This document shows positions 17,978 through 26,662 of a stretch of 64,000 bases of DNA, one piece after another. The notes beneath the pieces are model-generated. The model saw only the letters and a list, made by a program, of their open reading frames with translations, searched no databases and had not been told where the DNA came from. The DNA comes from Roseomonas indoligenes (GTDB lineage Bacteria; Pseudomonadota; Alphaproteobacteria; Acetobacterales; Acetobacteraceae), in the NCBI RefSeq assembly GCF_017813365.1, contig NZ_JAGIZA010000006.1:1-64000 (forward strand), read 5' to 3'. Numbering within the stretch: position 1 is the first letter of the stretch; each line of letters begins with the position of its first letter. The position numbers were made by a program, and so were the translations under genes.

Positions 17978-18690
17978 GGGCGGCGGCGCTTCCGGATGCG
18001 CAGCGCCCGACCATCCTCGTGGTCGAGGATGAGGCGCCGCTGCTCACCCTTCTTCGCTACAACCTGGAGAAGCAGGGCTTCCGGGTGGAGGAAGCCGCGG
18101 ACGGGCCGGAGGCGCTGATCCGCGTCGCCGAATCCCGGCCGGACCTGATGCTGCTGGACTGGATGCTCCCCGCCATGTCCGGGCTGGAGGTCTGCCGTCA
18201 GCTCCGCCGCCGGCCGGAGACGCGGGACCTGCCGATCATCATGGTCACCGCCCGCACGGAGGAGGCCGATGCCGTCCGCGCGCTGGACACCGGCGCGGAC
18301 GACCACATCGGCAAGCCCTTCACCATGGACGCGCTGCTGGCCCGGATCCGTGCGGTGATGCGCCGCTCCGGCGCGCCTGCCGCCCGTGGAACCCTGTCCT
18401 GGCAGGACATCGTGATGGACCAGGACGCCCACCGCGTGACGCGGGCGGGGCGCACCCTGCATCTCGGCCCCACGGAGTACCGGCTGCTGGAGTTCTTCCT
18501 GCAGCACCCCGGCCGCGTCTTCTCCCGCGAGCAGTTGCTGGACGCGGTCTGGGGCCGGGACATCCACGTGGAGCTTCGCACCGTGGATGTGCACATCCGC
18601 CGGCTCCGCAAGGCGATCAACGGCGAATCGGATCTCGACGTGATCCGCACCGTCCGCAGTGCCGGCTATGCCCTGGATACGGATGGCTGA
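17974..18690 (+). CDS. phoB: PhoB phosphate response regulator
   Basis: A 238-residue OmpR-family regulator: a receiver with acidic pair VEDE, phosphoacceptor Asp in LMLLDWMLP, Thr in VTART and Lys in HIGKPF, then a winged helix with TEYRLLEFFLQHPGRVFSRE and VDVHIRRLRKAI. It activates genes with Pho boxes, presumably including the one upstream of pstS. The ATG overlaps the phoU stop. No phoR kinase gene follows or precedes in the window. Confidence 0.97.
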   Translation: MRAAALPDAQRPTILVVEDEAPLLTLLRYNLEKQGFRVEEAADGPEALIRVAESRPDLMLLDWMLPAMSGLEVCRQLRRRPETRDLPIIMVTARTEEADAVRALDTGADDHIGKPFTMDALLARIRAVMRRSGAPAARGTLSWQDIVMDQDAHRVTRAGRTLHLGPTEYRLLEFFLQHPGRVFSREQLLDAVWGRDIHVELRTVDVHIRRLRKAINGESDLDVIRTVRSAGYALDTDG

Positions 18691-18819
18691 CCGGGTTGCC
18701 TGACCCGAACGGCTGGCCCGGTGGGCTGGTGCGGGCGGGCGGGCCGGTATCCCCCGCCCTTGTTTCCAAGGTCCGCCTGCCGCCCTATCTTCGGCGATGA
18801 AGCGAGGGGGAAGGCGGGT

Positions 18820-19230
18820 TTGGACGCTGCGGCGCTGCGCCACGAAATGCCGCCCGATGTCGAGGGCCTGCCGGGGCTCCTCGACCAGCTTGAGGCCTTC
18901 TCGGAGGCCGCGGGCCTTTCCCCCGGCGCCGCGCAGCGCCTATCCATCGTCGCGGAGGAGCTGGCGGCGAATGTCGCCATGCACGGCACGGGTGCCAGCC
19001 GCCTCCTGGTCGAGGCGCGGCGGGAGGGCGATTCGGTCCACCTGCTGATCGAGGATGACGGCCCCGCCTTCGACCCCCTTTCCGCCGCCGCGCCTGACCT
19101 CGATGCAGGGGTTGAGGATCGCGAGGTCGGCGGCCTGGGTGTCCATTTCGTGCGCAGGATGACGCGCGAGGCCGCCTATGAGCGCCGGGGTAAGGTGAAC
19201 CGCCTGACGGCCCTTCTGGACGCGGGCTGA
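18820..19230 (+). CDS. RsbW/SpoIIAB-like serine kinase (HATPase_c_2)
   Basis: A 136-residue GHKL ATPase of the anti-sigma kinase type. It has the N-box VAEELAANVAMHG, the G1 box IEDDGPAFDP and the G2-type segment GGLGVHFVRRM. Such kinases phosphorylate a STAS antagonist and bind a sigma factor or other target. The STAS gene follows after 82 bp. I chose the TTG at 18820, preceded by AGGGGGAAGG; the alternative is ATG at 18847. The target it controls is not encoded alongside. Confidence 0.87.
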   Translation: MDAAALRHEMPPDVEGLPGLLDQLEAFSEAAGLSPGAAQRLSIVAEELAANVAMHGTGASRLLVEARREGDSVHLLIEDDGPAFDPLSAAAPDLDAGVEDREVGGLGVHFVRRMTREAAYERRGKVNRLTALLDAG

Positions 19231-19312
19231 ACGGGGCGGCAAAGATCAACCGTCGCCGGCCGCGCCCCGTGGTCAACACGCCCTTATCAGGCCGGCGCTG
19301 ACTGGAGACACC

Positions 19313-19639
19313 ATGCAGATCGCCGAGCACCGGGAAGGCGCGACCACCATCGCCGCGCTGGAGGGCCGCCTGGACACCGCCACCGCCCCGGCGACCGAGG
19401 AGAAGCTGCTCTCCCTCCTCGACGGGGGTGGGCTGGTCGCGGACATGTCGGAGGTCCGCTACGTCTCCTCCGCCGGGCTGCGCGTGCTGCTGAAGGCGGC
19501 GAAGCAGGCGCGGGTGAAGGGCGTTTCCTTCTCCGTTTGCGGGCTGCAGCCGGCAGTGCGGGAGGTCTTCGAGATCTCCGGCTTCGACAAGATCATCCCC
19601 ATGCATGCCACCCGCGCCGAGGCAGTGGCCGGCACCTGA
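19313..19639 (+). CDS. STAS-domain anti-sigma factor antagonist (RsbV/SpoIIAA-like)
   Basis: A 108-residue single STAS domain. The phosphorylation loop is DMSEVRYVSSAGLRVLLKAA; the Ser of SSAG is the residue phosphorylated in RsbV and SpoIIAA. It should be phosphorylated by the RsbW-like kinase upstream and dephosphorylated by the receiver-PP2C protein at 26663-27823. It starts the tightly packed cheR-cheW-cheB-REC-cheA run, 20 bp before cheR. Confidence 0.93.
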   Translation: MQIAEHREGATTIAALEGRLDTATAPATEEKLLSLLDGGGLVADMSEVRYVSSAGLRVLLKAAKQARVKGVSFSVCGLQPAVREVFEISGFDKIIPMHATRAEAVAGT

Positions 19640-19659
19640 ATCCCGGGCGCGGCAAGGCC

Positions 19660-20427
19660 ATGCCCGCCTTGCGCCAGGCCGCGCCGCCACCGGACGCCTC
19701 CCTCCTCGCCTGGGCGCGGGAGGGCCTTGCGGCCCTGGCCGGCCTCGCCCCCTCCGGGGTGCTGCAACGCCGGCTGGAGCGGGCCGCCCCGCTCCTCCAG
19801 GCCCTGGAGCCGCAGCCCGAGATCGATTCTCCCGGCTGGGCCGCGCTGCTGGACGCGGTGACGGTGGGCGAGACCCGGCTGTTCCGCTCTGCGTCCCAGC
19901 TCCTGACCCTGCGCGGCCTGATGCCGGACCTGCCCGGTCGGCCGCTGCACCTCCTCTCCGCCGGCTGCTCCTCGGGGGAGGAGGCCTGGAGCCTCGCCCT
20001 GCTCGCCGAGGAGGCGGGCATCGAGGCCGCGGTGCTGGGCCTCGACATCAACCGTCCCGCCCTCGCCGTCGCCGCCGCCGGCCGCTACCCCGCCGGCCCG
20101 CCGGACGCCCTGCGTGAGGTGCCTGCGCCGTTCCGTCCCCGCTTCTTGCAGGCTCAGGGGTGGGTCTCCCCCCAGTCGACCCGCCCGCCCGCCTTCCGCC
20201 GGGCCAACCTGCTCGGCCTGCCGCCCGGGCTTGATGGCCTCGGCGCCATCCTCTGCCGCAACGTGCTGATCTACCTTCTCCCGTCGGCGCGGGACGCGGT
20301 GCTTCGCGATCTTGTCGCGCGGCTGCTCCCGGGCGGCGCCCTTCTGCTCGGCGTCACCGAATCCCCCAGCCCCGACCTGCCCCTGCGCCCGGAACCGGGC
20401 GCGCACGGCGTGTGGCGCCGCCTGTGA
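19660..20427 (+). CDS. cheR: CheR chemoreceptor methyltransferase
   Basis: A 255-residue SAM-dependent methyltransferase. The CheR signature VGETRLFR, the SAM-binding segment LLSAGCSSGEEAWSLAL and CRNVLIYL are present. It methylates glutamates in chemoreceptor signalling domains. The protein is shorter than E. coli CheR (286 aa) and lacks much of the N-terminal receptor-binding helices. Its stop overlaps the next gene by 4 bp. Confidence 0.93.
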   Translation: MPALRQAAPPPDASLLAWAREGLAALAGLAPSGVLQRRLERAAPLLQALEPQPEIDSPGWAALLDAVTVGETRLFRSASQLLTLRGLMPDLPGRPLHLLSAGCSSGEEAWSLALLAEEAGIEAAVLGLDINRPALAVAAAGRYPAGPPDALREVPAPFRPRFLQAQGWVSPQSTRPPAFRRANLLGLPPGLDGLGAILCRNVLIYLLPSARDAVLRDLVARLLPGGALLLGVTESPSPDLPLRPEPGAHGVWRRL

Positions 20428-21539
20428 GCCCCGCCGCGATCCGGGCAGGCGCCGCGTTCCATCGCCTGCCGGAGGGCGCCTCGGCAGTGGCCGCGCCAGT
20501 GCTGCGGCCGGTGCCAGGGGGAGGGGGGCGGCTCTTCGTCGGGCTTCTCGGCAGCGGCGCCCTGCCGGCCTGGGTCCTGCCCGGCAGTGCGGAGCCGGCG
20601 CGGGCCTGGGCCCTCCTGCCTGGGGCCGAGGGCGTGGTGCTCGTGGGTGGCGATGCGCTGTCCTCGTCAGGGGACGGTGCGGAGCCCTTGCACCTGCCCA
20701 TCCTGCCGCCCGCTCGCGCGCCCCTGACACGCTCCGCCGCGCCGGAGGGCGAGGAGGCGCCGCCAGCCTCCGGGAGCGGGGGCGGTTTTCGCCTGTCCAG
20801 GGCCGATGGAGCCCTGGACCTGCCCTTCGCGGCGCTGGAACGCCTCATCCCCATGCCGGCGCTCCATTCCCTGCCGGAAGCGCCGCCTGGGGCTTGCGGC
20901 ATGGCCTGGACCGAACTCGGCCCGGCCCTCGTTCTCGCCGGAGAGGAAGGGGAACCGCTGCTCGCCCTTTTGGTGGTGGAGGGCCGTCGCCTGGGCCTGC
21001 CCTGCCGCGGCGCGGCACCCCTGGCGCAGGCGCCCGCCCTGCCGCTCGCGCTCCTGCACCCCGGCCTGCTCGCCGCCGCGCCCCTGGCCCTTCCGCCTGC
21101 CGCCGTGGCGCCCTTGCCTACGCGCCTGCTCCTCCTCGCCCGCGCCGGCGAGACCGGCTTCGCCCTGCCGCTTGAGGAGGTGGCCGCGGTGCTGCCGCCG
21201 CAGGTGCCGCGCAACGCCGGATCCGGCGCGCTGGCCGGGATCGCGGCGCATAGGGGCGACGTGTTGCCGGTGCTGGATGCCGGCACGCGCCTCGGCGGGC
21301 GGCCCGTGCTCACGGGCGGTGCCCTTCCGATGCTGCGCCTGCAGGGCGCGCAACCCGCGGCGCTCGCCGTCTCCGCCGTGCTCGGCCTCCGGGCGGTGCC
21401 GGAGACCGACCTCGCGCCCGTGCCGGGCCAGGGACTGGTGGCCGCCATGGCGCGCCTGGACGGCGCGGTGCTGCCCGTCTGCCGCGCCCGCGCGCTGCTC
21501 GCCCCCCTCGTCGTCTCTCTCGCAGGGGCGGCGCCGTGA
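20424..21539 (+). CDS. CheW-like coupling protein with two CheW-type halves
   Basis: A 371-residue Ala/Gly/Pro-rich protein. The C-terminal half is a clear CheW fold (LLLLARAGETGFALPLEEVA, then IAAHRGDVLPVLDAG and LRAVPETDLAPVPG). The N-terminal half shows weaker CheW-like features (FRLSRADGALDLPFAALERL and LPEAPPGACGMAWTEL), suggesting a diverged second domain. A duplicated CheW could bridge receptor and CheA in a modified array. The GTG at 20424 overlaps the cheR stop as GTGA; a GTG at 20412 is also possible. Confidence 0.8.
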   Translation: MSPAAIRAGAAFHRLPEGASAVAAPVLRPVPGGGGRLFVGLLGSGALPAWVLPGSAEPARAWALLPGAEGVVLVGGDALSSSGDGAEPLHLPILPPARAPLTRSAAPEGEEAPPASGSGGGFRLSRADGALDLPFAALERLIPMPALHSLPEAPPGACGMAWTELGPALVLAGEEGEPLLALLVVEGRRLGLPCRGAAPLAQAPALPLALLHPGLLAAAPLALPPAAVAPLPTRLLLLARAGETGFALPLEEVAAVLPPQVPRNAGSGALAGIAAHRGDVLPVLDAGTRLGGRPVLTGGALPMLRLQGAQPAALAVSAVLGLRAVPETDLAPVPGQGLVAAMARLDGAVLPVCRARALLAPLVVSLAGAAP

Positions 21540-22630
21540 TTCGCGCCCTGGTGGTGGATGATTCCGGCTTCATGCGTATGGCGCTCCGCCGGATTATCGA
21601 GGCGGATGGCGACCTTCGCGTGGTCGGGGAGGCGAGCAACGGGGAACAGGCCGTCGAGTTGGCCGCCCGCCTCCACCCGGACATCGTGACGATGGACCTT
21701 GAGATGCCCGGCCTGGACGGCATCGCCGCCACGCGCCGCCTGTCCGGGCTGCCGAACCCGCCGGCCATCGTCATGGTCAGCCACCATACGCGCGATGGCT
21801 CGGACGGGGCGGTGGCGGCCATGGCCGCCGGCGCGGCGGACGTGCTGTGGAAGGGATCCGCCATCGGCGCGCTGGACCTTGCCGGAATCGACCGGGCCCT
21901 GCGCGGACGCCTGCGCCACTGGGCCGGGCAGCGGCAGAACCTTCCACGGCGCGCACCGGAGGTGGTGCCGCAGCGCCCGGGCCGGCCGGTCCCCGACACC
22001 CCTATCGGCCCGGGCTGCGATGTCGTGGTCCTCGCCGCCTCCACGGGCGGGCCGGACGCGCTGGCGGCGCTGCTGGAAGCGGCGGGGCCGCTGCCCGTTC
22101 CCGTGGTGGTGGCGCAGCACATGCCCGCCGATCTCGGGCCGGACTTCGTCCGCCACCTCGGCCGGCGCGGGGGTGTGCCCGCGGTGCTGGCCGTCCACGG
22201 TGCCGTGCCCCGGCCGGGAGAGACGACAGTGATCCCCGGCGCCACGGACGGCCACCTGGCGCGGGGCGGGGCGGGCGCGCCGCCCAACGCCCTCGTGCTG
22301 CGGCTGGCGCAGGGGCCGGGCGTCGTGCACCCTTCGGCCGACATGCTTTTCCGCTCGGCCGCCCTGGTGGCGCGTCGCGCGATCGGCGCCGTGCTCACCG
22401 GCATGGGGCGGGACGGGGCCGAAGGAACCGCCGCGATGCGGGAGAGGGGAATGGCCGTGCTGGCGCAGTCGCCGGAGAGCTGCGTGGTCGCGGGAATGCC
22501 CCGCGCGGTGATCGAGGCCGGGCTGGCCGTCGGAGTGGGGAATCCTGCCGCCCTCGGCGCCCGGTTGCGCGCCCTGGCCGTGCCCCTCGCGCCCGCTGCC
22601 CGGACCGGGTTTGGACGGGAACCCGCATGA
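21536..22630 (+). CDS. cheB: CheB receptor glutamate methylesterase
   Basis: A 364-residue protein with an N-terminal receiver (VVDDSGFMR, phosphoacceptor Asp in IVTMDLEMPGLDG) and a C-terminal methylesterase. The catalytic triad is visible: Ser169 in AASTGGP, His195 in AQHMP and Asp293 in MGRDGAEG. It reverses CheR methylation. It overlaps both the CheW-like gene and the following receiver gene by 4 bp. Confidence 0.95.
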   Translation: MIRALVVDDSGFMRMALRRIIEADGDLRVVGEASNGEQAVELAARLHPDIVTMDLEMPGLDGIAATRRLSGLPNPPAIVMVSHHTRDGSDGAVAAMAAGAADVLWKGSAIGALDLAGIDRALRGRLRHWAGQRQNLPRRAPEVVPQRPGRPVPDTPIGPGCDVVVLAASTGGPDALAALLEAAGPLPVPVVVAQHMPADLGPDFVRHLGRRGGVPAVLAVHGAVPRPGETTVIPGATDGHLARGGAGAPPNALVLRLAQGPGVVHPSADMLFRSAALVARRAIGAVLTGMGRDGAEGTAAMRERGMAVLAQSPESCVVAGMPRAVIEAGLAVGVGNPAALGARLRALAVPLAPAARTGFGREPA

Positions 22631-23340
22631 GCCTTGATCCTGAGATCCTCGCCTTCTTCCTCCCGGAATGGGAGGAGGCGACCACCCGGCTGGCCGGGGC
22701 GCCCGACGAGGCGACGCAGCGCCGCGCGCTGGACGCAATGGGCGCCCTGGCGAGCGGGGCGGAGATCGGTTCGCTGAACGCGGCGTTGCGCGCGCTGGAG
22801 CCGCTGCCGGAGCCCTTCGACGCCCCCGCCACGGCCGCTGCGCTGACCGCCCATGCCCGCGCCGTGGTGGCGGCCGGGGAGGACCGGCCCTTCGGCGCCC
22901 CCGCCGCGCCGCCGGCCGGGCCGGTCATCCGGACCCTGGTGGTGGACGACAGTGCGATGATGCGGCGACTGGTGCGGGAGAGCCTTTCCGCCGATCCCGC
23001 CTTCGCGGTGGTGGCCGAGGCGGCGGACGGGCGGGAGGCCCTGGCCCGGATCGCGGAGGACGCTCCGGACCTGATCATGCTGGATATCGAGATGCCCGTG
23101 CTGGACGGGCTGGGCGTGCTGCGGGACTGGGCGCTGCGCGGGACCGGGGCGGTGGTGGTCGTCTCCTCCGCCGCCGTGCCGGGCGGGGAGGTGGCGGCGG
23201 AGGCGCGGCGCCTGGGCGCCTGCACCGTGGTCGGCAAGCCCTCCGGCGCCTTCTCCCCCGATCTCGGCGAGCGCCAGGGCGAGGCGATCCGCCGCGCCGC
23301 GCGCAAGGCCGCGGGCCTGCCGGTGGAGGCCGCGCCTTGA
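22627..23340 (+). CDS. response regulator with HPt-like N-terminal domain and CheB-type receiver
   Basis: A 237-residue protein. Residues 1-90 are helical and begin LDPEILAFFLPEWEEATTRL, like the first helix of CheA HPt domains, but no HPt histidine motif (HxxKG) follows. Residues 97-225 form a receiver with VVDDSAMMRRL, Asp in LIMLDIEMPVLDG and Lys in VVGKPSG, closest in style to CheB receivers. No output domain follows. It may be a phosphate sink or a CheY substitute for this pathway. Overlaps cheB by 4 bp. Confidence 0.85.
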   Translation: MSLDPEILAFFLPEWEEATTRLAGAPDEATQRRALDAMGALASGAEIGSLNAALRALEPLPEPFDAPATAAALTAHARAVVAAGEDRPFGAPAAPPAGPVIRTLVVDDSAMMRRLVRESLSADPAFAVVAEAADGREALARIAEDAPDLIMLDIEMPVLDGLGVLRDWALRGTGAVVVVSSAAVPGGEVAAEARRLGACTVVGKPSGAFSPDLGERQGEAIRRAARKAAGLPVEAAP

Positions 23341-23362
23341 TCCCCGCGACTGGACTGTCGCC

Positions 23363-25921
23363 ATGATCGACGACGACAGCCTCTGGGAGGGCTTCGCGGC
23401 CGAGAGCGAGGAGCACCTCGACACGATCGAGCGCCTCCTCTCCGGTCCGGTCGGTACGGCCGGTGCGGACAAGGAGGGGGTGAACACCCTCTTCCGCGCC
23501 TTTCACAGCCTGAAGGGCATGTCCTCCGTCCTCGGCGCCGGGGGGATGCGGGACGTGGCGCATGGCTGCGAGGACCTGCTCGGCCTTGCCCGCGCCGGGA
23601 AGCTGGCCGTCACAGGCGGCGTGGCGGACGGGCTGACGGCGGCCGTGGACACGCTGCGCGGCCTGCGCGGGCGGGTGCTGGAAAGCCGCCGGGACGCCCC
23701 GGCCGACGCCGCCCTGCTGCGCCGGCTCGCCGCTCTGGCAGAGGGTGAGGGACCCACCCCGGCGCCGGCCGCCCCCCTCCCCACGAAGGCTGCACCCGCC
23801 GCGGCCGATCCCCTGCTCGGCGCCTACGCCTCCCGCTGCGCCGCCGCCGCGCCGCTGCTTGCCGGCCTTTCCGCCGGGCGGGACCCGGCGGCGCTGGCGG
23901 AAGCCGCGGACCTCGCCGCCGCCGCCCAGATGCTCCGCCTGCCCGGCCTCGCGGAGGCGCTGGACGCTCTCGTCGCCGACGCGCCGGATGGCCTGCCCGC
24001 CCTCGGCCGTCTGCGCCGCCGCCTCGTCCTCCTCGCCGCGCGGGCGGGCGAGACGGCGGGGGCGGAGGCGATCCCGCGGGCCGCGCGGGGGCGGGTGGAC
24101 ACCCCCGCCCTCGCCGCCGCCGCCGAGGCCCTGGCCTCCCCGCCCGGGGGGCACCACGCCCTGTCCACTGCCGCCCGCGACGCCGCCGCGGCGGCCTGCG
24201 CTCTCGGCCAGGACGCGCTGGAACGCGCGCTCCTCGCCCTGGAGGACCTGGCCGACCGCGCCGCCGATCCCGATGCCGCAGCCGTCCTCGCCGCCCGTGG
24301 CCCGGCTCTGGCGGAGGCCATCCGCCATGCCGGCAACGGCGGCACCGCGCCCGTGGCGGCCGGGGAGGGGGATTCCCGCATCCCCGCCGGCTTCCTGCCC
24401 CTGCTGAGCGAGACGGCCCGGCAGCGCGCGGCCTCCGCGCTCGATGCCGGCGCCCGCCTCTACGTCGCCCGCCTCGCCATGGGGCAGGGGGAGGCGCTGG
24501 AGGCCGCCATCGCCGACGCGCTGCGGCCGGAGGCGGATATCCTGGGCAGCCGGACGCTGCCCGGGGCCAGCCCGCCGCTTCTGGAACTCCTCCTGGCCAG
24601 TGCGGGCGATCTTGAAACCCTGTCCCGCGCCGGCACCGCCGCCGATCCTTCCCGCCGCGTCCTCCTCTCCCTCGCCGCTGCCGAGGAGGAGGGATCCCAC
24701 GCCCCCGCCACCGCCGGCGGGACCACGATGCGGGTGCGGCACGAGACAATCGACGGGTTGATCTCGCTAGAGGCGGAGGTGCGCGCCGCCTCCCTCGCCC
24801 TTGCCGAGGCCCTGCGGGAGAGCGCCCCGCGCAACGCCATCGCCCGCCTCTCCGTCCTCGCCGGGCGGCTGGACGGGCCCACGGGGCGGGAACTGACGGG
24901 GCTGGCGGACCGGCTGCGCGGCTTCGAGGACGCACTGGAGGAGGCGGAGAGCCGCCTGTCCTTCTCCCTCCGCCGCCTGGACGAGGCGGTGATGGAACTG
25001 CGCGTGGTGCCTATCGGCACCCTCTTTGCCCGCCTGCCCCGGGTCGCCCGCGCGGTGGCGGAGCCGGCGGGGAAGGAGGTGGAGGTGGTGCTGGAGGGCC
25101 AGGACGTCGCCATCGACCGCGCCCTGGTGGAGAACCTTGCGGACCCGCTGCTCCACCTCCTCCGCAACGCGGTGGACCACGGGATCGAGTTGCCGGCGGA
25201 TCGCCGCGCCGCAGGCAAGCCGCCGCGGGCCGTGATCCGCGTCTCCGCCGCCCGGCGTGCCGGCGGCATCCGCGTCCGCGTCTCCGATGACGGGCGCGGC
25301 ATCCACCACGGAAGGGTGCTGGCCCGGGCGCTGGAGCGCGGGCTGGTGGCGCCGGAGGAGGCGCCCGCCCTCTCCTCCGCCGCGATCGAGGCGCTGCTCT
25401 TCCGGCCGGGCTTCTCCACCGCGGAGACGATCACGGACACCTCCGGCCGTGGCGTGGGGCTGGACGTGGTGCAGGAAGCCGCCCGCCGCGCGGGCGGCAC
25501 GCTGGAGGTGGCCAGCACCCCCGGCCGCGGCACGAGTTTCACCCTGCGCCTGCCCTTCACGGCCGCGACCCAGTCCGTGCTGCTGGTGGAGGTGGGCGGC
25601 CACCCCTATGCCATCCCCGCCGCACGGGTTGAGGCGGTGATGGAGGGGGAGGGAGATGGGCGCCCCGTGCTGCCCTTGGCCCCTCTGCTCGGCCTTCCGC
25701 CCTCGCCCATGGGGGCCGTGGTGGTGGCACGCGCCGCCGCCGGCCTGCTCGCGATCGGGGTGGACCGGGTTCAGCGTCGGGCCGACCTCCTGCTGCGCCC
25801 CCTGCACCCCGCCCTGGCCCGCCTGCCTGGCGTGGGCGGGGTAGGGGTACTGGGCAACGGCGCGCCGGTTCTTCTCCTCGAGCCCGACGGGATGGGTGAA
25901 GGGATTACAGTTTCAACATGA
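23363..25921 (+). CDS. cheA: CheA chemosensory histidine kinase
   Basis: An 852-residue kinase. The HPt domain has FRAFHSLKGMSSVLG with phospho-His48. Residues about 140-450 are Ala-rich helices with HPt-like segments that lack His, followed by a possible P2-like domain. Next are the dimerisation domain (TMRVRHETIDGLISLEAEV), the HATPase with LLHLLRNAVDHGIE, VSDDGRGI and DTSGRGVGLDVV, and a C-terminal CheW-like domain. Catalytic elements are intact. It starts 22 bp after the receiver gene and is the likely phosphodonor for three receivers in this cluster. Confidence 0.95.
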   Translation: MIDDDSLWEGFAAESEEHLDTIERLLSGPVGTAGADKEGVNTLFRAFHSLKGMSSVLGAGGMRDVAHGCEDLLGLARAGKLAVTGGVADGLTAAVDTLRGLRGRVLESRRDAPADAALLRRLAALAEGEGPTPAPAAPLPTKAAPAAADPLLGAYASRCAAAAPLLAGLSAGRDPAALAEAADLAAAAQMLRLPGLAEALDALVADAPDGLPALGRLRRRLVLLAARAGETAGAEAIPRAARGRVDTPALAAAAEALASPPGGHHALSTAARDAAAAACALGQDALERALLALEDLADRAADPDAAAVLAARGPALAEAIRHAGNGGTAPVAAGEGDSRIPAGFLPLLSETARQRAASALDAGARLYVARLAMGQGEALEAAIADALRPEADILGSRTLPGASPPLLELLLASAGDLETLSRAGTAADPSRRVLLSLAAAEEEGSHAPATAGGTTMRVRHETIDGLISLEAEVRAASLALAEALRESAPRNAIARLSVLAGRLDGPTGRELTGLADRLRGFEDALEEAESRLSFSLRRLDEAVMELRVVPIGTLFARLPRVARAVAEPAGKEVEVVLEGQDVAIDRALVENLADPLLHLLRNAVDHGIELPADRRAAGKPPRAVIRVSAARRAGGIRVRVSDDGRGIHHGRVLARALERGLVAPEEAPALSSAAIEALLFRPGFSTAETITDTSGRGVGLDVVQEAARRAGGTLEVASTPGRGTSFTLRLPFTAATQSVLLVEVGGHPYAIPAARVEAVMEGEGDGRPVLPLAPLLGLPPSPMGAVVVARAAAGLLAIGVDRVQRRADLLLRPLHPALARLPGVGGVGVLGNGAPVLLLEPDGMGEGITVST

Positions 25922-26016
25922 ACGAATTTTCATGTGACCCCTCACCAAAATTAGGGATGAGGCTGATCGCTGAATCGTGACCATTGGTCCGGAGAGGTCT
26001 GCGAGGGATCGACGCC

Positions 26017-26634
26017 ATGCCCCACCGCCTTTTGCGCCTGGCAGAAGCTCTCCGAGCGAGGCAGGGCGCGCCGCGCCCGGCGAGCCGCGCCGCAGGTCAA
26101 CCGGTTGGCCGGCCCGGCGGTCGCTTCGGCGGCCGCCCGACCTCCCGCTTCGTTGTCTGGGAGGTCAACGACAACGCTCGTCCCATTGAGGAGGGACCGC
26201 AGGTGGCGGCGCCGGATCCGAAGTGGCCGGGGCCGGGCACCATCCTTTCCCTCAGCGTGCAGGACGGCCGGCACCGGCTGGGCGCTGTCCGGGCCGCCGT
26301 GCAGGAAACCACGGGCGACCCGGCTGCCGACGCGGCGATCCTCATGCGCCTGCTGGAGCACTATGGCGCCTGGATGGGGTTCGAGGGCCAGGTAGACCCG
26401 GTCCGCCAGGGCGAGATGCGCCGCCTGCCCTCCGCCGTGCGGCGCGCCGCCTCGGTGGAATACCGGATGGACCTCCGCCAGATCGGACGCGACGCGCAGA
26501 GCCTCACGGCCGACGGCACCATCCTCGTGAACGGGCGCCCCGCGGCGGTGCTGGACGACGTCTCCATCGTCTTTCGCCCCACGCGCCCCGATCCCCGGTC
26601 GCCCGTGGAGAGGCGGACGCGCCAGGACGCCTGA
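26017..26634 (+). CDS. protein of uncertain function, FabA-like hot-dog fold suspected
   Basis: A 205-residue protein with an Arg/Pro/Gly-rich first 45 residues. The C-terminal part (SVEYRMDLRQIGRD, then LTADGTILVNGRPAAVLDDV) resembles the last strands of FabA dehydratase, and DAAILMRLLEHYGAWMGFEG resembles its central helix. The FabA catalytic His motif is not visible. An enzyme function is therefore doubtful, and the match is by eye only. It lies between cheA and the convergent phosphatase gene, so a role with the chemosensory cluster is possible. ATG 26017 chosen; TTG 25984 possible. Confidence 0.6.
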   Translation: MPHRLLRLAEALRARQGAPRPASRAAGQPVGRPGGRFGGRPTSRFVVWEVNDNARPIEEGPQVAAPDPKWPGPGTILSLSVQDGRHRLGAVRAAVQETTGDPAADAAILMRLLEHYGAWMGFEGQVDPVRQGEMRRLPSAVRRAASVEYRMDLRQIGRDAQSLTADGTILVNGRPAAVLDDVSIVFRPTRPDPRSPVERRTRQDA

Positions 26635-26662
26635 GGGCTGGCGCCGGAACCGGTGCCGCGCG

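Noticed and set aside
20354-22738. 794-residue minus-strand ORF over the che genes
   Set aside because: Shadow of real che genes; Arg/Pro-rich low-complexity translation typical of antisense GC-rich frames, with no family motif.
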